Assembly (NCBI RefSeq): GCF_027923385.1
Contig: NZ_BSEC01000001.1
Coordinates: 2,678,501 to 2,742,500 of the forward strand
Length of the DNA: 64,000 bases
Direction: 5' to 3'
From: Methylocystis echinoides
GTDB lineage: Bacteria; Pseudomonadota; Alphaproteobacteria; Rhizobiales; Beijerinckiaceae
The number at the start of each line of letters is the position of its first letter. The stretch's first letter is position 1. A program made the position numbers and the translations under genes. This document shows, piece after piece, positions 17,952 through 26,443 of this stretch. The notes under the pieces were generated by a model that was given only the letters and a program-made list of their open reading frames with translations, did no database searches and had not been told where the DNA came from.

Positions 17952-18740
17952 TCACTCGCCCCTGAAGGCCGGCGGCCGCTTTTCGAGAAAGGCGGCCACG
18001 CCCTCCCGGTAATCGGCGCTCTCGAACGCGCTGCGCCTGAGCTCCTGCACGCGCTCGAAGACTTCCGCCGCGACCGGCTGATAGTCGCTGAGCACATGCA
18101 GCTGCTCCTTGATCGCCGCCATGGCGAGCGGCGCCTTGGAGGCCATCCTGCGGGCCAGCGCCATCGTATGCGCCTCGAGCTCCGCCGAGGTGGTGAGATG
18201 GTTGATGATGCCCCATTCCAGCGCCGTCGCGGCATTGGCGGGCGCGGCGGTGAAGAAAAGCTCCTTCACCACGTTGACCCGCAGCCGGCCAATGAAATGC
18301 AGCAGCCCGGTCATGTTGTAGGGCAGACCGAGATTGACGGGCGTGATGGCGAAAGTCGCCGTCTCGTCGGCGACGACAAGGTCGCAGCTCAGCACGAGAT
18401 CGAAGGCGCCGCCCCAGACCGAGCCATGCACCATGGCGACGACTGGGCCGGGATAACGGCGAATGGCGCGCAGCGTCTCTTCCAGCGGATCGCCATAGCC
18501 GAGCGGATCGCGGCCGGGGACAGGCAATTCGGTGATGTCGTGTCCCGCCGACCAGACGCTCACGTCCGGCTCGGCGCGCAGCACGATGACCCGGGTCCTG
18601 CGCTCGGCGAAGGAGCGGAACGCCTCGGTAATCGCCAGCATCATCGCACGGCTGAGGGCGTTGCGCCTGGCCGGATTGGTCAGGGTGACGACGCCAATCT
18701 CGCCGTCGACGTCCACCCTGATCGTCCCGTGATCCGTCAT
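17952..18740 (-). CDS. Methylmalonyl-CoA decarboxylase-like crotonase
   Basis: The 262-residue crotonase-fold protein closely follows E. coli ScpB/YgfG. Shared segments are W/FSAGHDI-x-ELP (oxyanion loop), G-R-D-P-L-x-Y-x-D-P-L, M-V-x-G-S-V-W-G-G-A-F, T-P-V-N-L-G-x-P-Y-N and the C-terminal F-L-E-K-R. That enzyme decarboxylates methylmalonyl-CoA to propionyl-CoA. This metabolic scpB is unrelated to the condensin scpB at 44,303, so no symbol is given. It lies convergent to the lolA gene with a six-base gap. The mutase and CoA-transferase partners are not in the window. Confidence 0.87.
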   Translation of the reverse strand: MTDHGTIRVDVDGEIGVVTLTNPARRNALSRAMMLAITEAFRSFAERRTRVIVLRAEPDVSVWSAGHDITELPVPGRDPLGYGDPLEETLRAIRRYPGPVVAMVHGSVWGGAFDLVLSCDLVVADETATFAITPVNLGLPYNMTGLLHFIGRLRVNVVKELFFTAAPANAATALEWGIINHLTTSAELEAHTMALARRMASKAPLAMAAIKEQLHVLSDYQPVAAEVFERVQELRRSAFESADYREGVAAFLEKRPPAFRGE

Positions 18741-18757
18741 TGACGCGTCACCCGAAT

Positions 18758-18801
18758 AAAAAACAACCGGCAGCGGCGGCGTTCCAAAAACGCGGCCGCT
18801 G
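18758..18801 (-). terminator. Rho-independent terminator after KGG-repeat gene
   Basis: On the minus strand an interrupted stem (CAGCGGC with GCCGCTG, then CGTT with AACG) is followed by a T-rich tract (TTGTTTTTTATT). An outer ACCCGA/TCGGGT pair encloses it. It ends the 18,828-19,097 transcript. Confidence 0.75.
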
Positions 18802-18827
18802 TCCGCTTTACTCGGGTCATCCCGGCG

Positions 18828-19097
18828 TCAGACGCTCTTGACGACGCCCGGCTTGTGCGACGCCGCGCCGCCCTTGGCGCCGGCGGCGGAAGCCAGTTCG
18901 CGATCCTGGGAAAAGGACCGCTTCGCCGGATCGACGTTGCGCCCGCCCTTCTGGCCGGCCTTCGCGGCGAGATCCGTATTCTGCGAAAAGCTTCTCCGCT
19001 CGGGAGGCACGCTTTTGCCGCCCTTGCGGGCGATCTCGCGCTGACGTTCCGGGTCCATCGATGCGAACCCGCGCTTGCTTTTCTTTGGCGCGTCCAT
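18828..19097 (-). CDS. KGG-repeat (YciG-like) stress protein
   Basis: The small, basic 89-residue protein is built of three KGG motifs: G-F-A-S-M-D-P-E-R-Q-R-E-I-A-R-K-G-G-K, A-A-K-A-G-Q-K-G-G-R and A-A-G-A-K-G-G-A. Each is followed by a R-S-F-S-Q-type stretch. Such proteins are often induced by general stress, but their role is unknown. GGAGACGG precedes the ATG and a clear terminator follows, so the gene is its own unit. Confidence 0.85.
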   Translation of the reverse strand: MDAPKKSKRGFASMDPERQREIARKGGKSVPPERRSFSQNTDLAAKAGQKGGRNVDPAKRSFSQDRELASAAGAKGGAASHKPGVVKSV

Positions 19098-19201
19098 CCG
19101 TCTCCACCAATCAAAAGAGATAGGCGCCCCGTATCTGGCAGGGACGTCTAATCGCGAGCGCGTGGCTGGGGGGCCGAAGCGACATGTTCGCGACAGACGC
19201 T

Positions 19202-19245
19202 AGCTAAGTTTAGACAACCACAAATGGCAACAGCTAAGTTGACAA
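19202..19245. promoter_or_regulatory. Direct repeats in AT-rich intergenic region
   Basis: AGCTAAGTT occurs at 19202-19210 and again at 19232-19240, 30 bases apart. Each is followed within a few bases by GACAA. The region 19098-19385 has no convincing gene, is AT-richer than its surroundings and lies upstream of the KGG gene, so the repeats may be a regulator site for it. This is inferred from position only. Confidence 0.35.
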
Positions 19246-19385
19246 TCTAAGACTTAAATTATTGCCTGATTGGGAAAAATGCGTTCCAAAGACAGGCGGT
19301 CACAGGGTTAAGCTACTGATTTCGCCCGCATAGCGTGTGTCTGGCGGCGATCAGCCGCGCACCCGGCGCGCAGACCGTCGGGATG

Positions 19386-19425
19386 TTGAAAATGAAACGG
19401 CCGGACCTCCAGGGGAGGTCCGGCC
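19386..19425 (-). terminator. Rho-independent terminator of asd
   Basis: A perfect 12-bp stem (GGCCGGACCTCC, 19399-19410, with 19414-19425) and a three-base loop lie 27 bases after the asd stop. On the minus strand GTTTCATTTTC follows. Confidence 0.85.
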
Positions 19426-19452
19426 GGAAGCTTGTCCGGGAAATTTCGCGAC

Positions 19453-20487
19453 TCAGGCCGCCTTGGCCTTCGGCGTGAGCAGCTTGCGATTCATCAGCAC
19501 TTCGGCGATCTGGATGGCGTTCAGCGCCGCGCCCTTGCGCAGATTGTCGCTCACGCACCAGAGGACCAGACCATTGTCCACGGTCGGGTCTTCGCGGATG
19601 CGCGAGATATAGGTGGCGTCCTCGCCCGCCGCCTCATGCGGGGTGATGTAACCGCCGGGCTCCCGCTTGTCGATGACGAGCACGCCGGGCGACTCGCGGA
19701 GAATGTCGCGCGCTTCATCCGCCGAGATCGGCTTCTCGAACTCGATGTTCACCGCTTCCGAATGCGAGATGAAGACCGGCACGCGCACGCAGGTGGCGAC
19801 GAGCTTGATCTTCGGGTCGAGGATCTTCTTCGTCTCCGCGACCATCTTCCACTCTTCCTTGGTGAAGCCGTCCTCCATGAAGACGTCGATCTGCGGAATG
19901 AGATTGAAGGCGATGCGCTTGGGGAACTTCTTCGCTTCCACCGGGTCGGAGACGAAGACCGAGCGCGTCTGCGCAAAGAGCTCGTCCATGGCCTCCTTGC
20001 CGGCGCCGGAAACCGACTGATAGGTCGAGACGACCACGCGCGTGATCGTCGCGGCGTCGTGCAGCGGCTTCAGCGCCACGACGAGCTGGGCCGTCGAGCA
20101 GTTCGGATTGGCGATGATGTTCTTCTTGCGGAAGCCCGCCGCCGCGGCGGCGTTCACCTCCGGCACGATCAGCGGCACGTCCGGGTCCATGCGCCAGGCC
20201 GAGGAATTGTCGATCACGACGCAGCCCTGCGCGCCGATTCTCGGCGACCATTCCTTCGAGACCGTCCCGCCGGCGGACATCAGGCAGATGTCGGTGTCGG
20301 AGAAATCATAGGTGTCGAGATGGCGGCACTTCAGCGTCTTCTCGCCGAAGGACACCTCCTGCCCGATGGAGCGCGAGGACGCGAGCGGCACGACCTCCGA
20401 CACGGGGAAGCGGCGCTCGGCCAAAATATCGAGCATCTCGCGGCCCACATTACCCGTGGCGCCGACGATGGCGACCTTATACGCCAT
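19453..20487 (-). CDS. asd: Aspartate-semialdehyde dehydrogenase
   Basis: The enzyme reduces aspartyl phosphate to aspartate semialdehyde for lysine, diaminopimelate, threonine and methionine synthesis. The 344-residue protein starts with the Rossmann motif V-A-I-V-G-A-T-G-N-V-G. It carries the catalytic Cys130 in N-P-N-C-S-T-A-Q and the substrate-binding R-x-P-V-F block. Length and motifs are typical. A strong terminator follows. Confidence 0.97.
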   Translation of the reverse strand: MAYKVAIVGATGNVGREMLDILAERRFPVSEVVPLASSRSIGQEVSFGEKTLKCRHLDTYDFSDTDICLMSAGGTVSKEWSPRIGAQGCVVIDNSSAWRMDPDVPLIVPEVNAAAAAGFRKKNIIANPNCSTAQLVVALKPLHDAATITRVVVSTYQSVSGAGKEAMDELFAQTRSVFVSDPVEAKKFPKRIAFNLIPQIDVFMEDGFTKEEWKMVAETKKILDPKIKLVATCVRVPVFISHSEAVNIEFEKPISADEARDILRESPGVLVIDKREPGGYITPHEAAGEDATYISRIREDPTVDNGLVLWCVSDNLRKGAALNAIQIAEVLMNRKLLTPKAKAA

Positions 20488-20520
20488 AGCTGAAAACTCC
20501 GTCCGGCCTGCGGCCGACTT

Positions 20521-20883
20521 CTAGAAGGGGAGACCGACGCCCACATTGCCAGAGGGGCTCATGTTCACATTGCCGCTCTTCAACGGCGAGGAAGACTGGC
20601 TCTCGCGCGCCTGCTCTTCCTTGGTCTTCGGCGGCGCCTTGCCGGGCGACCAGCCCTCGAGCTCGCCGAACTGGCGGTTCGGGCCATTGGGCGCAGGTTT
20701 GGCCCCGGCCTGCGGCGGCGCCGCCTCGACGGCCTTCTTGCCCTTGCGCTTGATCTGGACCGACGCGCCGGTGGTGTCCAGCGCCTTGGGATCGAACTGC
20801 ACTTCCTGGGCGACGGCGACGGCGGTCGACATCAGAAAAGCAGCGGACAGGAGTGTTCCATAAATACGCGCGCGCGGCGGCAT
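20521..20883 (-). CDS. Hypothetical secreted protein, 120 aa
   Basis: An ATG at 20883, with GGAGAC upstream, opens a signal peptide (about 1-26, VAVAQ). The mature region is low in predicted structure: Lys/Pro/Gln rich, ending L-K-S-G-N-V-N-M-S-P-S-G-N-V-G-V-G-L-P-F, which looks like a short beta-hairpin. The open frame runs far upstream, but that part is antisense to the hydrolase gene region. It lies 33 bases upstream of asd on the same strand. The family is not recognised. Confidence 0.65.
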   Translation of the reverse strand: MPPRARIYGTLLSAAFLMSTAVAVAQEVQFDPKALDTTGASVQIKRKGKKAVEAAPPQAGAKPAPNGPNRQFGELEGWSPGKAPPKTKEEQARESQSSSPLKSGNVNMSPSGNVGVGLPF

Positions 20884-20977
20884 GGCTTTGGTCTCCGTGA
20901 AATTCCCCGTCGTCCTAACCCCCCGGCGCGGCGGGATCAAGGCCGGGCCTTCCGGCGCGCCGCCCCGGCCAAAGGCG

Positions 20978-22243
20978 TCACTGCGCCGTGACGGGCGGCA
21001 GCGGCGCGGTCTCGACCTTCCGAACCCCGCCCGGGGGCGGCGTCGTCGGCGTGGTCGGGCCGGTGTCCTGTCCACGGAAATCGGGTATCGCCTGCGTGTC
21101 CGCGTCCTGCGCGCGCGGCGCGGCGATGCGGGCGCCGATGCCGCGCACCACATTCGGCGCCTCGGCGAAGGCGCCGTGGCCGATGAAATCCGTCGAAAAC
21201 GATGAAATATCGTGGACGGCGACGCCCAGTCGGTCGAGCTCGGCCTTGTCCTCGGGCTTTTCCGGGTCCATCGCGCCAAGACGCGGTCGCGCGCCGGCGA
21301 TGCGCGAGGAGAGCGTCAGCGCCCGGTCGTTCCTGGCGACGAAGACCGACACATGACCCGGATCGATGCGCGAAAGCTGCTGGCGGAAGACGTTCAGGTC
21401 GATATCGGGATTGGCCAGCATGACCTGACCCAGCCGCCCGTCGAGATCGGGATGGCCGGCGATGGCGATGTCGCGCAGCGTCTCCATGGTGAGCCAGCCG
21501 CCCATGGAATGGGCGAGAATATGCACGCGCCCGACGCCCGGCGTCTTCGCCAAGGCGAGAAGCGTTCGTTCGAGCGCGTCGCGGGAGACGGTGGCCGCCT
21601 CCTTGTCGGATTCGTAATTGAACAGACCGCCGCGAGAATTCCAGGTGAAGAGAACCGGCACGCCAGAGAAACCGCCGTCCGAGACGATCTGCGCCAGACG
21701 GAAGCGGGCCTCTTCGAGGCTCGTGTTGAAACCGTGGACATAGAGCAGAATGTCGCGCGAACTGCCGATGCGGCCCGACACATGGGACGCGATCTGACTG
21801 AGGAATTCCTCTTCGTCCAGGGCGTTCTTCGACAGCACGGTGAAGTGACGCGTGCGATCCGCGTTCCCAAAGCTCGGCTTTTCGATCGCGCCCGGCTGGT
21901 GGCCCGGCGGCACGCCGATCGCCGTCAGCGAATAATGCGCGCGCCCGTCGTCCGTGGAAACCTCCCCCCGCCGCGTCGAGGCCACGAAAAGCGGCACGCG
22001 GACGGGCTCGCCCTCCGCCGCCATGGCGACATAGCCCGAGGAGCCCGCCATGCGCGCGCCGTCAGAAAGGCAACCCGACAGCAGCGTCGCGGCCAGAAGA
22101 ACCGACAATGTAAGCGAGGCAGTGCGCAAAAAGCTGATCCAGCCCGGCCGGGGATTCCGGCCCTTTCGTCTGGGCCGCGCCGACCGCTTCCCTTTCTTAC
22201 CGTAGAAAGCGTCGAAAGCGGGGCGGGCCGGCGCCGCGGCCAA
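20978..22243 (-). CDS. DUF900 alpha/beta-hydrolase lipoprotein
   Basis: The 421-residue protein has a basic N-terminus, a hydrophobic segment and a lipobox ending L-L-S-G-C (C58), so it is probably lipid-anchored. The alpha/beta-hydrolase domain (about 80-340) has L-L-Y-V-H-G-F-N (oxyanion region) and the nucleophile elbow A-H-S-M-G-G. These fit the DUF900 group of bacterial esterase-like proteins. The tail is Pro/Thr rich. The first 35 residues before the signal may not be translated; a later start is possible. Confidence 0.85.
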   Translation of the reverse strand: MAAAPARPAFDAFYGKKGKRSARPRRKGRNPRPGWISFLRTASLTLSVLLAATLLSGCLSDGARMAGSSGYVAMAAEGEPVRVPLFVASTRRGEVSTDDGRAHYSLTAIGVPPGHQPGAIEKPSFGNADRTRHFTVLSKNALDEEEFLSQIASHVSGRIGSSRDILLYVHGFNTSLEEARFRLAQIVSDGGFSGVPVLFTWNSRGGLFNYESDKEAATVSRDALERTLLALAKTPGVGRVHILAHSMGGWLTMETLRDIAIAGHPDLDGRLGQVMLANPDIDLNVFRQQLSRIDPGHVSVFVARNDRALTLSSRIAGARPRLGAMDPEKPEDKAELDRLGVAVHDISSFSTDFIGHGAFAEAPNVVRGIGARIAAPRAQDADTQAIPDFRGQDTGPTTPTTPPPGGVRKVETAPLPPVTAQ

Positions 22244-22381
22244 CAGGAAACTTGCGGCTTTGGGTTAACCAAAGGCAAATTTGCCGCACTTGCGCCGCCG
22301 CCCCGAGGGTGCATAGTGCGCCCCAACAACATCAACAAGAAACGGGAGAACGGCGCGCGACGCGCGCCGGCTTGAAACGCG

Positions 22382-23311
22382 ATGCGGATCAGGATTCTGG
22401 GCTCGGGCGCCGGCGGCGGTTTCCCGCAGTGGAACTGCAATTGCGCCAATTGCCGCGCGGTGCGCGCCGGCGAGGCGGGCTTTTCGGCGCGCACACAGTC
22501 GTCGCTCGCGGTGAGCGCCGACGGCGCGAATTGGGTTCTGCTCAACGCCTCGCCCGATCTTCGCGAGCAGATCGCGGCCGCGCCGCAGCTCGCGCCGGCC
22601 GAGGGCGATCCCGTGCGCGCGAGCCCGATCAAGGCCGTCGCGCTCACCAATGGGGACGTCGATCACGTCGCCGGCCTGCTCAATCTGCGCGAGGCGCAGC
22701 CGTTCAGCGTCTATGCGGCCGGGCGCGTGCTCTCCGCGCTCGCGGCCAATCCGATCTTCACCATCCTCCAGCCGCAGCTCGTGCCGCGCATGGAATTGCC
22801 GATGGACGAGGCGGTCCCTCTCCATGGCGCCGGCGTCGACCTCGGCCTGTCGATCCGCGCCTTTCCCGTGCCGGGCAAGATCGCGCTCTATCTCGAAGAC
22901 AAGAGCGCGCCCAATTTCGGCACCAGCGCCGGCGACACGCTCGGACTTCAGATCATCGAGGCGAAGACGGGCGCGTCCTTCTTCTACATTCCCGGCTGCG
23001 CGAAAGTGGACGACGCGCTTGCGGCGCGGCTGCGCGGCGCGGCGCTCGTCTTTTTCGACGGCACGCTGTTCCATGAGAACGAGATGATCGAGCAGGGACT
23101 CATGGGCAAGACCGGCTCGCGCATGGGCCATGTCAACATGAGCGGCGCCGACGGCTCGATGGCGGCGTTCGCGTCGCTCGGCGTGGCGCGCAAGATTTAT
23201 GTTCATATCAATAATTCGAATCCGGTCCTCAACGCCAACTCGCCCGAGCACGCGATCGCGCGCGACGCCGGCTGGGAAATTGGCGCGGACGGCATGGAGG
23301 TGACGCTATGA
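22382..23311 (+). CDS. pqqB: Pyrroloquinoline quinone biosynthesis protein PqqB
   Basis: PqqB is a metallo-beta-lactamase-fold oxygenase that hydroxylates the Tyr of the PqqA-derived intermediate. The 309-residue protein starts I-R-I-L-G-S-G-A-G-G-G-F-P-Q-W-N-C-N-C-x-N-C, which is diagnostic. It carries T-N-G-D-V-D-H-V-A-G-L-L in place of the HxHxDH of hydrolases, as PqqB does. The stop overlaps the pqqC ATG (ATGA). No pqqA is visible upstream. Confidence 0.97.
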   Translation: MRIRILGSGAGGGFPQWNCNCANCRAVRAGEAGFSARTQSSLAVSADGANWVLLNASPDLREQIAAAPQLAPAEGDPVRASPIKAVALTNGDVDHVAGLLNLREAQPFSVYAAGRVLSALAANPIFTILQPQLVPRMELPMDEAVPLHGAGVDLGLSIRAFPVPGKIALYLEDKSAPNFGTSAGDTLGLQIIEAKTGASFFYIPGCAKVDDALAARLRGAALVFFDGTLFHENEMIEQGLMGKTGSRMGHVNMSGADGSMAAFASLGVARKIYVHINNSNPVLNANSPEHAIARDAGWEIGADGMEVTL

Positions 23312-24063
23312 ATCAGGTCGTGACCGACTGGCGCGACGCCGCGCCGCTCTCAAAGGCCGATTTCGAAGCCGCCATTCGCAACGTCGGCGTCGAGCGCTAT
23401 CACGACAAGCATGAATTCCATAAGCTGCTGCATGGCGGCAAGCTGCAAAAGCATCAGGTCGCCGCCTGGGCGCTCAATCGTTACTGCTATCAGGAAGCGG
23501 TGCCACGCAAGGACGCCGCCTTCATGAGCCGCGTGCATGATCGCGAATTGCGCCGCGAATGGATTCACCGCATCCACGATCACGACGGGCTCGGCGAGGA
23601 AGCCGGCGGCATCGAGCGCTGGCTCGTGCTGACCGACGCGCTCGGTTTTCCGCGCGATTACGTGACTTCGCGTCGCGGCGCCCTGCCCGCGACGAAATTC
23701 GCGGTGGAAGCCTATGTGCGCTTCGTGGTCGAGCAGCCGCTGGTCGTCGCGGTGGCGTCGTCGCTGACCGAGCTGTTCGCGCCCTCGATCCATCGCGAGC
23801 GCATTGTGGGGATGCTGGAGAGCTACGACTTCGTCGACGACCATGTGATGGCCTATTTCAAGCGCCGTCTCTCGCAGGCGCCGCGCGACTCCGAATTCGC
23901 GCTCGGCTATGTGCTGGAGAATGCGCGCACGCGAGAAGAGCAGGAGGCCTGCGTCGCGGCCGTGCGCTTCAAATGCGATGTGCTGTGGGCGCAGCTCGAC
24001 GCGCTGCATCACGCTTACGTCACGCCGGGGCTGATCCCGCCGGGGGCGTGGCGGCCGGAGTAG
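23308..24063 (+). CDS. pqqC: Pyrroloquinoline-quinone synthase PqqC
   Basis: This cofactorless oxidase of the haem-oxygenase fold does the last eight-electron oxidation and ring closure of PQQ. The 251-residue protein has the diagnostic Y-H-D-K-H-E-F-H (about 31-38), R-Y-C-Y-Q-E-A-V-P-R-K-D-A (about 59-71) and a C-terminal helical bundle. It overlaps pqqB by four bases. Some methylotrophs fuse pqqC to pqqD; here pqqC stands alone and pqqD is joined to pqqE. Confidence 0.97.
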   Translation: MNQVVTDWRDAAPLSKADFEAAIRNVGVERYHDKHEFHKLLHGGKLQKHQVAAWALNRYCYQEAVPRKDAAFMSRVHDRELRREWIHRIHDHDGLGEEAGGIERWLVLTDALGFPRDYVTSRRGALPATKFAVEAYVRFVVEQPLVVAVASSLTELFAPSIHRERIVGMLESYDFVDDHVMAYFKRRLSQAPRDSEFALGYVLENARTREEQEACVAAVRFKCDVLWAQLDALHHAYVTPGLIPPGAWRPE

Positions 24064-24064
24064 G

Positions 24065-24180
24065 CCCCCTCCCCAACCCTCCCCCGCTTCGCGGGAGAGG
24101 GGGCAGATCAGGGCCTTCATGAAGATTGCTGATCGCGAGCGTCCCCTCTCCCGCTTGCGGGGGAGGGACAGGGAGGGGGC
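24065..24180. repeat. Paired palindromic intergenic element, copy A
   Basis: Two GC-rich hairpins (one with CCTCCCCCGCTTCGCGGGAG, the other with CTCCCGCTTGCGGGGGAG) in a head-to-head pair flank a spacer with CCTTCATGAAG. The last 49-50 bases are identical to the reverse complement of part of the element at 43,839-43,952; the copy at 43,258 is a diverged relative. Layout and location between operon genes resemble REP/BIME elements. Confidence 0.85.
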
Positions 24181-24206
24181 CAGGCGGCTCCCACAAAGAA
24201 AGCAGC

Positions 24207-25649
24207 ATGACCACCACGCGCTACATCATCGGCCCCGACTCCCGCCCCGCTTTCACGCGCTATTCCCGCCTGCACGAGGATCGCGCGCGCGGCCGCACGG
24301 TGATTCTGGCGCCCGAGCGCGCCTATGAGCTCGACCCCATCGGCCTCATCGTCCTTTCCGCCATCGACGGGAAGACCCGCATCGCCGATCTCTGCGCGCG
24401 GCTCGCCGAGCAATACAAGGCGCCGCTGGAGGTCATCACGCGCGACGTGACGAATCTCCTGCAGGGCCTCGCCGACAAGCGGCTGCTGCGCGACGGCGTC
24501 GATCCGTTCGCACCGCCGAAACCCTCGGATTTCGCGACGTCGATCCAGCCTTTCGCAGGCGGGCCGGCGGGGCTGCTGGCGGAGCTCACCCATCGCTGTC
24601 CCCTGCAATGCCCGTACTGCTCCAACCCGCTGGAGCTGGAAAAATCCAATGTCGAACTGACCGCCGCGCAATGGGGCGAGACCTTTCGTCAGGCCGCCGC
24701 CATCGGCGCCCTGCAACTGCATCTCTCCGGCGGCGAGCCGACGGCGCGGCGCGATCTCGAGGAAATCCTGGCCGCCGCCGTCGAGGCGGGGCTTTACACC
24801 AATCTCGTCACCTCCGCCGTGCTGCTGACGCGCGAGCGGCTGGAGCGGCTCGCGGGGATTGGCCTCGATCACGTGCAGGTCTCGATACAGGACATCGTCC
24901 CCGAAAGCGCCGACCGCATTTCGGCCTATGACGGCGGCGTGCCGAAGAAGCGCGACGTCGCGCGCTGGACGCGCGAACTCGGCATGGGCCTCACCATCAA
25001 CGCGCCCATGCACCGGCAGAACATCGCCCATCTGCCGCAGATCATCGATTTCGCGGTCGAGGTCGACGCGCAGCGCATCGAGATCGCACATATCCAGTAT
25101 TACGCATGGGCGCAGGTCAATCGCGCCGCGCTGATCCCGACGCGCGAAATTTTCATGGAGACCGTCGGCATCGTCGAGGACGCGAAGAAGCGGCTTCAGG
25201 GCGTGCTGAATTTCGACTTCGTCATTCATGATCACTACGCCACGCGGCCCAAGCAATGCACCGGCGGCTGGGGTCGCTCGATCATGGCGGTGACGCCGTC
25301 GGGCAAGGCCCTGCCCTGCCACGCCGCGCAGACGCTGCCGGGCCTGACCTTCGACGACGTGCGCGAGCGGGCGCTCGGCGACATCTGGCGCAATGGCGCG
25401 GCCTTCAACGCCTATCGCGGGACGGACTGGATGAAGGAGCCCTGCCGCTCCTGCGAGCGACGCGAGATCGACTATGGCGGCTGCCGCTGTCAGGCCTTCG
25501 CGGTGACGGGCGACGCTGCGGCGACCGACCCGGCGTGTCACCTCTCGCCGGATCATGCGCGCTTCGCGGCCTGGGCCGAGACCGAGTCGATCGCCGCGCC
25601 CCCGCCCTTCGTCTACCGCCGCTATGGCGGCGCGCCGCAGGGCGCGTGA
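24207..25649 (+). CDS. pqqDE: PqqD-PqqE fusion protein
   Basis: Residues 1-95 are PqqD (R-P-x-F-x-R-Y-S-R..., then V-I-L-A-P-E-R-A-Y-E-L-D), the chaperone that binds the PqqA peptide. From about 120 it is PqqE, the radical SAM enzyme that links Glu and Tyr of PqqA. The cluster motif is C131-P-L-Q-C135-P-Y-C138, followed by L-H-L-S-G-G-E-P, with a SPASM domain near the end (C-R-S-C-E-R-R-E). The ATG at 24207 was chosen because upstream codons are translation of the palindromic repeat. Fusion keeps peptide-carrier and catalyst together. Confidence 0.96.
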   Translation: MTTTRYIIGPDSRPAFTRYSRLHEDRARGRTVILAPERAYELDPIGLIVLSAIDGKTRIADLCARLAEQYKAPLEVITRDVTNLLQGLADKRLLRDGVDPFAPPKPSDFATSIQPFAGGPAGLLAELTHRCPLQCPYCSNPLELEKSNVELTAAQWGETFRQAAAIGALQLHLSGGEPTARRDLEEILAAAVEAGLYTNLVTSAVLLTRERLERLAGIGLDHVQVSIQDIVPESADRISAYDGGVPKKRDVARWTRELGMGLTINAPMHRQNIAHLPQIIDFAVEVDAQRIEIAHIQYYAWAQVNRAALIPTREIFMETVGIVEDAKKRLQGVLNFDFVIHDHYATRPKQCTGGWGRSIMAVTPSGKALPCHAAQTLPGLTFDDVRERALGDIWRNGAAFNAYRGTDWMKEPCRSCERREIDYGGCRCQAFAVTGDAAATDPACHLSPDHARFAAWAETESIAAPPPFVYRRYGGAPQGA

Positions 25650-25692
25650 GCGACAAACGATCTTCGGCTGACTGGATCTCTCCGCGATCCAG

Positions 25693-26391
25693 TCATATGC
25701 GCCGGCGCAGTACCGGGAATTTTTCCAGCACATTGCGCAGCGCCGGCGCCGGCCTGTCCTTCACCGGCGTGTAACAGAGCGCGGCGCGCGTCAGGAGGAC
25801 GAGCGGACCCTCCTCGCTGAGGGTCGTCGGGATCCTGTCCGCTTCGGCAAGTCCCCGATTGGCGCAGTCGAAGGCGTCGCGAATGGCGAGCGCGATCCTC
25901 GCCTCGGGGCCCAGCGCGTGGGTATAGCGGCGCAGGACCTCCAGCTCCGCCTCGACGCGCGCGTGCGCCGCCCTGATCATGTCGGGATTATCTTTCGCCG
26001 CCTTGTCGCTGCGGCGGCGCAGCAGCCGCTCGAAGCGCACAGCCGCGGCGCGCAAGGCGTGTGCTTCCTTGCTTTCCATGGGCTCGACCGCGTCAATGGC
26101 GAAAGCCGTCTGCGCGACGCCGAGAAGATCGATCCGTTCCTGCGCGTCCCGCCAGCGCTTCCCCGCCGAAAGGCGCGCGAATTCCGTCCCGAGGTTATCC
26201 GCGATGTTCCTGATCAGCGTCCGGTCGGTCGCTCTGGGACTCTGCGCCATCGCCAGCAAGCTCTCATGTTCCTGCACCCAGCATACGCCATGGGCGCGCG
26301 ACGTCGCAGTGATGACGCTCCCGGAACCCGTCAAGTCCTTTAATTTAGGAGCAATTTCTGATGATCGCGCGCGATGATGGAATGTTGTCAA
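25693..26391 (-). CDS. Hypothetical helical protein
   Basis: The frame is 232 codons with a TTG start at 26391. An ATG at 26250 (MAQSPRATDRTL...) would give about 185 residues and may be the true start. The product is almost wholly alpha-helical and Arg/Ala rich, with no Cys cluster, signal peptide or membrane segment. It is convergent with pqqDE and divergent from the LuxR region. I recognise no family. Confidence 0.55.
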   Translation of the reverse strand: MTTFHHRARSSEIAPKLKDLTGSGSVITATSRAHGVCWVQEHESLLAMAQSPRATDRTLIRNIADNLGTEFARLSAGKRWRDAQERIDLLGVAQTAFAIDAVEPMESKEAHALRAAAVRFERLLRRRSDKAAKDNPDMIRAAHARVEAELEVLRRYTHALGPEARIALAIRDAFDCANRGLAEADRIPTTLSEEGPLVLLTRAALCYTPVKDRPAPALRNVLEKFPVLRRRI

Positions 26392-26429
26392 ATAGGCATG
26401 TTGTCAAACGATGATTCTGCTGCTAGGCT
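26382..26429 (+). promoter_or_regulatory. Direct repeats and sigma-70-like promoter before the luxR region
   Basis: ATGTTGTCAAA occurs twice (26382-26392 and 26398-26408). The second copy contains TTGTCA, which lies 17 bases from TAGGCT (26424-26429), a fair -35/-10 pair. Repeats overlapping a promoter suggest an operator. Which protein binds is unknown. Confidence 0.45.
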
Positions 26430-26443
26430 CAAGGCATAAAGTC

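Noticed and set aside
22264..22381. Search for pqqA before pqqB
   Set aside because: No short frame with a Glu-x-x-x-Tyr core was found on either strand.
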